DNA of 6,904 nucleotides from Methanomicrobium sp. (lineage in GTDB: Archaea > Halobacteriota > Methanomicrobia > Methanomicrobiales > Methanomicrobiaceae), in contig JAFZMT010000170.1 in NCBI GenBank assembly GCA_017553245.1, positions 1 to 6,904 on the forward strand, written 5' to 3'. The translations under genes and the position numbers were made by a program. Below are positions 5,557 through 6,904 of the stretch, piece after piece (the first letter of the stretch is position 1; every line of letters starts with the position of its first letter). The notes beneath the pieces were generated by a model. The model ran no database searches and was not told where the DNA came from. It saw nothing but the letters and a program-made list of their open reading frames with translations.

Positions 5557-6354
5557 TCAAAGGTGCTTTTCGGTCTCGATGAGGTAATCGGCAAGTATCG
5601 AGGGTATGGGCGCCGTCATGCAGTGCCAGTTCGGAGTGCCGTTTACCTCAAGAACCGTGTAACCGCCGTCTTCAAGCGGGAGAAGGTCAACGCCGCAGTA
5701 ATCGATTCCGATTGCCTTCGCCGCCCGCGATGCGATATCGCAGATCTCTTCGGGGATGACCTCAAGAGCCTCGCCGAATCCGCCCTGATGGATGTTGTGT
5801 GCGAATGAGTCCGAGGTTCTTCGGATTGCGCCCACGGCAACGCCGCCGACGACAAACACGCGGTAATCGCAGTTGTTTTTAACGTATTCCTGTATGTAAT
5901 ACGGCGAATCTTCTTTCAGCTCGCTCATGGATTTGAAGGGATAAATGCCGTTTCCGTCAAAGCCGTAGACGGGTTTATAGACAACGGTGCCGTGCTTTTC
6001 GAGGAATTTCTCAACGCACTTCCTTGAACCGGTAAATATCGTATCCGGCGTCCTGACGCCGTTTTTAAGGAGTCTTGCCGTGGTCTGGGCTTTGCTTGCG
6101 CAGGCGGCGATGGCATCGGGCGAGTTTACGACGCGGTTATTCAGATTGAGGGCGCTTATGACCTCGAACTGAACGGCGTCCTGCTTTATTCCGCATACCC
6201 AGATAAGGTTGCCCTCAATCTCATTGGAGAAGGGGTCGATCCCGGCAAGGTCAAGGTATGAGAACTTTGCACCTTTCTTTGTCAGCGCATCCGCAACCAT
6301 TCCCGTGGAATTGTCATCGGGGGTGTCAGTCGGTTTTTTTACAATCAGAATCAT
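5557..6354 (-). CDS. RimK-type ATP-grasp ligase, MptN-like candidate
   Basis: This is an ATP-grasp enzyme of the RimK/glutathione-synthetase-like group, which joins an amino acid (in relatives, L-glutamate) to a carboxylate through an acyl phosphate. From the ATG at 6354 it has 265 residues. K127 in VVYKPVYGFDGNG (about 124-136) is the ATP-binding lysine next to the Gly-rich loop. YIQEYV and YRVFVVGG follow, and D223, E236 and N238 (GVDLL, LEVNGTPNW) are the Mg2+ ligands. An ATG 18 codons upstream (6408) gives an unrelated extension containing the likely TATA box, while GTGAT lies just before 6354, so the shorter form is preferred. The upstream neighbour resembles the MJ0619-type radical SAM protein, and MJ0620 is the tetrahydromethanopterin:alpha-L-glutamate ligase MptN, so that role is a good guess. 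A CofF-like or other substrate cannot be excluded. Confidence 0.85.
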   Translation of the reverse strand: MILIVKKPTDTPDDNSTGMVADALTKKGAKFSYLDLAGIDPFSNEIEGNLIWVCGIKQDAVQFEVISALNLNNRVVNSPDAIAACASKAQTTARLLKNGVRTPDTIFTGSRKCVEKFLEKHGTVVYKPVYGFDGNGIYPFKSMSELKEDSPYYIQEYVKNNCDYRVFVVGGVAVGAIRRTSDSFAHNIHQGGFGEALEVIPEEICDIASRAAKAIGIDYCGVDLLPLEDGGYTVLEVNGTPNWHCMTAPIPSILADYLIETEKHL

Positions 6355-6391
6355 GTTATCACAAATCCAAAAAATCACTTGGATAATTTCG

Positions 6392-6400
6392 TAATTATAA
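6392..6400 (-). promoter_or_regulatory. TATA-like box of the ATP-grasp gene
   Basis: On the minus strand this reads TTATAATTA, centred about 42 bases before the ATG at 6354. It predicts a start near 6371 and a leader of about 17 bases containing GTGAT (6358-6362). It supports the start at 6354 and separate transcription from the upstream radical SAM gene. Confidence 0.4.
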
Positions 6401-6420
6401 CTAAACATCGTCAGAAAATA

Positions 6421-6446
6421 TCATTATTGCGATTCATTATTGCAAT
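6421..6446. repeat. 13-bp tandem duplication
   Basis: TCATTATTGCGAT (6421-6433) is followed directly by TCATTATTGCAAT (6434-6446), 12 of 13 identical. It lies in the spacer upstream of the ATP-grasp gene promoter. Confidence 0.75.
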
Positions 6447-6456
6447 TCAATCACGG

Positions 6457-6476
6457 TCTGTCGGAATCTGTCGGAA
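6457..6476. repeat. 10-bp perfect tandem duplication
   Basis: TCTGTCGGAA occurs twice without a gap (6457-6466 and 6467-6476), ten bases after the 13-bp duplication. Confidence 0.8.
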
Positions 6477-6518
6477 AAATGACACACGGCAATGTTGATT
6501 GCGGTAGAATTTGACGGG

Positions 6519-6535
6519 AAAAATGATCTGAAAAA
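6519..6535 (-). terminator. Possible U-tract terminator of the radical SAM gene
   Basis: On the minus strand, two T5 runs (complement of A5 at 6531-6535 and 6519-6523) lie 27-43 bases after the radical SAM stop codon, with a third T5 at 6475-6479. These are short for a terminator, and read-through to the ATP-grasp gene is possible. Confidence 0.3.
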
Positions 6536-6561
6536 GATGTTATTGATGATTTTTGATTTAA

Positions 6562-6904
6562 TCAGTCAAGACTCGCAAGTTCGTCCTGCTTGACCATGGG
6601 CTTTGAGTGCTTCTTCCAGACTTCCTCGCGGAATACGTGACCCGAATTGTATGTACAGAACGGAATCAGCTTCAAATCGGGCGTCGCGTAGTGGATACAG
6701 CAGCGTTTGACGCGGTTTACGTCGTAGTTGTAATTATCCATGAAATGCATGGTGCCGATAAATAGTGCATTCCAGTGGAACTCCTTTAACGCCTTGAAAT
6801 CCTGTTTTACCAGAGCCTGATAGAGCATCTTCCAGAATTTCGACGAGTAGGTGTCATCGCTTGCGCCCTTAAGCGAGGTGCGGAAGCCTTTCAGACCCTC
6901 GACG
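6562..6904 (-). CDS. Radical SAM protein, MJ0619/Tes-like, C-terminal part
   Basis: This is the last 113 or so codons of a gene that continues past the window edge; the frame stays open to 6904, so the ATG at 6828 is internal. The visible sequence, FIGTMHFMDNYNYDVNRVKRCCIHYATPD followed by IPFCTYNSGHVFREE, is the C-terminal signature of the archaeal radical SAM family that includes MJ0619. Members of that family have been described as a pterin methylase in methanopterin synthesis and as tetraether lipid synthase (Tes). The CC and C of RCCIHY and FCTYN are likely metal ligands. The radical SAM CxxxCxxC motif is outside the window, so the exact paralogue cannot be fixed. It lies upstream of the ATP-grasp gene on the same strand, 207 bases away. 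Confidence 0.8.
   Translation of the reverse strand, partial: VEGLKGFRTSLKGASDDTYSSKFWKMLYQALVKQDFKALKEFHWNALFIGTMHFMDNYNYDVNRVKRCCIHYATPDLKLIPFCTYNSGHVFREEVWKKHSKPMVKQDELASLD

Overview
The window looks like chromosome from a methanogenic archaeon, most likely of the order Methanomicrobiales. This rests on an archaeal-type DnaG, a UPF0058 protein, a DUF167 protein, the C-terminus of an MJ0619/Tes-type radical SAM enzyme beside a RimK-like ligase, and TATA-like boxes with short leaders. Coding regions are moderately GC-rich and spacers are AT-rich. I see no insertion sequence, phage gene, CRISPR array, tRNA or rRNA.

Layout. Positions 110-1261 (minus) encode an AI-2E/PerM-family membrane protein. 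It is divergent from pyrC (dihydroorotase, 1363-2766, plus). A 374-base spacer follows, holding a 10-bp inverted repeat, a perfect 16-bp tandem duplication, a candidate H/ACA guide RNA (2964-3039) and an 11-bp repeat array. Then come a DUF167/YggU-like gene (3141-3470, plus), archaeal dnaG (3694-4950, plus) and a UPF0058 gene (5006-5311, plus). A 245-base convergent spacer is mostly an 18-bp tandem array. On the minus strand lie a RimK-type ATP-grasp ligase (5557-6354) and, upstream of it, the C-terminal part of a radical SAM protein cut by the window edge (6562-6904).

Most genes are single housekeeping units with their own spacers: pyrimidine synthesis (pyrC), primase or exosome-linked DnaG, and C1-carrier or lipid chemistry (radical SAM plus ATP-grasp). 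The radical SAM/ATP-grasp pair matches the MJ0619-MJ0620 neighbourhood I recall from Methanocaldococcus, which supports an MptN-like role for the ligase.

The observations most worth checking are: (1) dnaG appears to start at an ATT codon behind a very strong Shine-Dalgarno sequence; (2) 2964-3039 folds like an archaeal H/ACA guide RNA, with a textbook kink-turn and an ACA one base past the stem; (3) seven 18-bp tandem units separate two convergent genes; (4) short tandem duplications (10-16 bp) recur in the other spacers. I found no clearly new multigene system.
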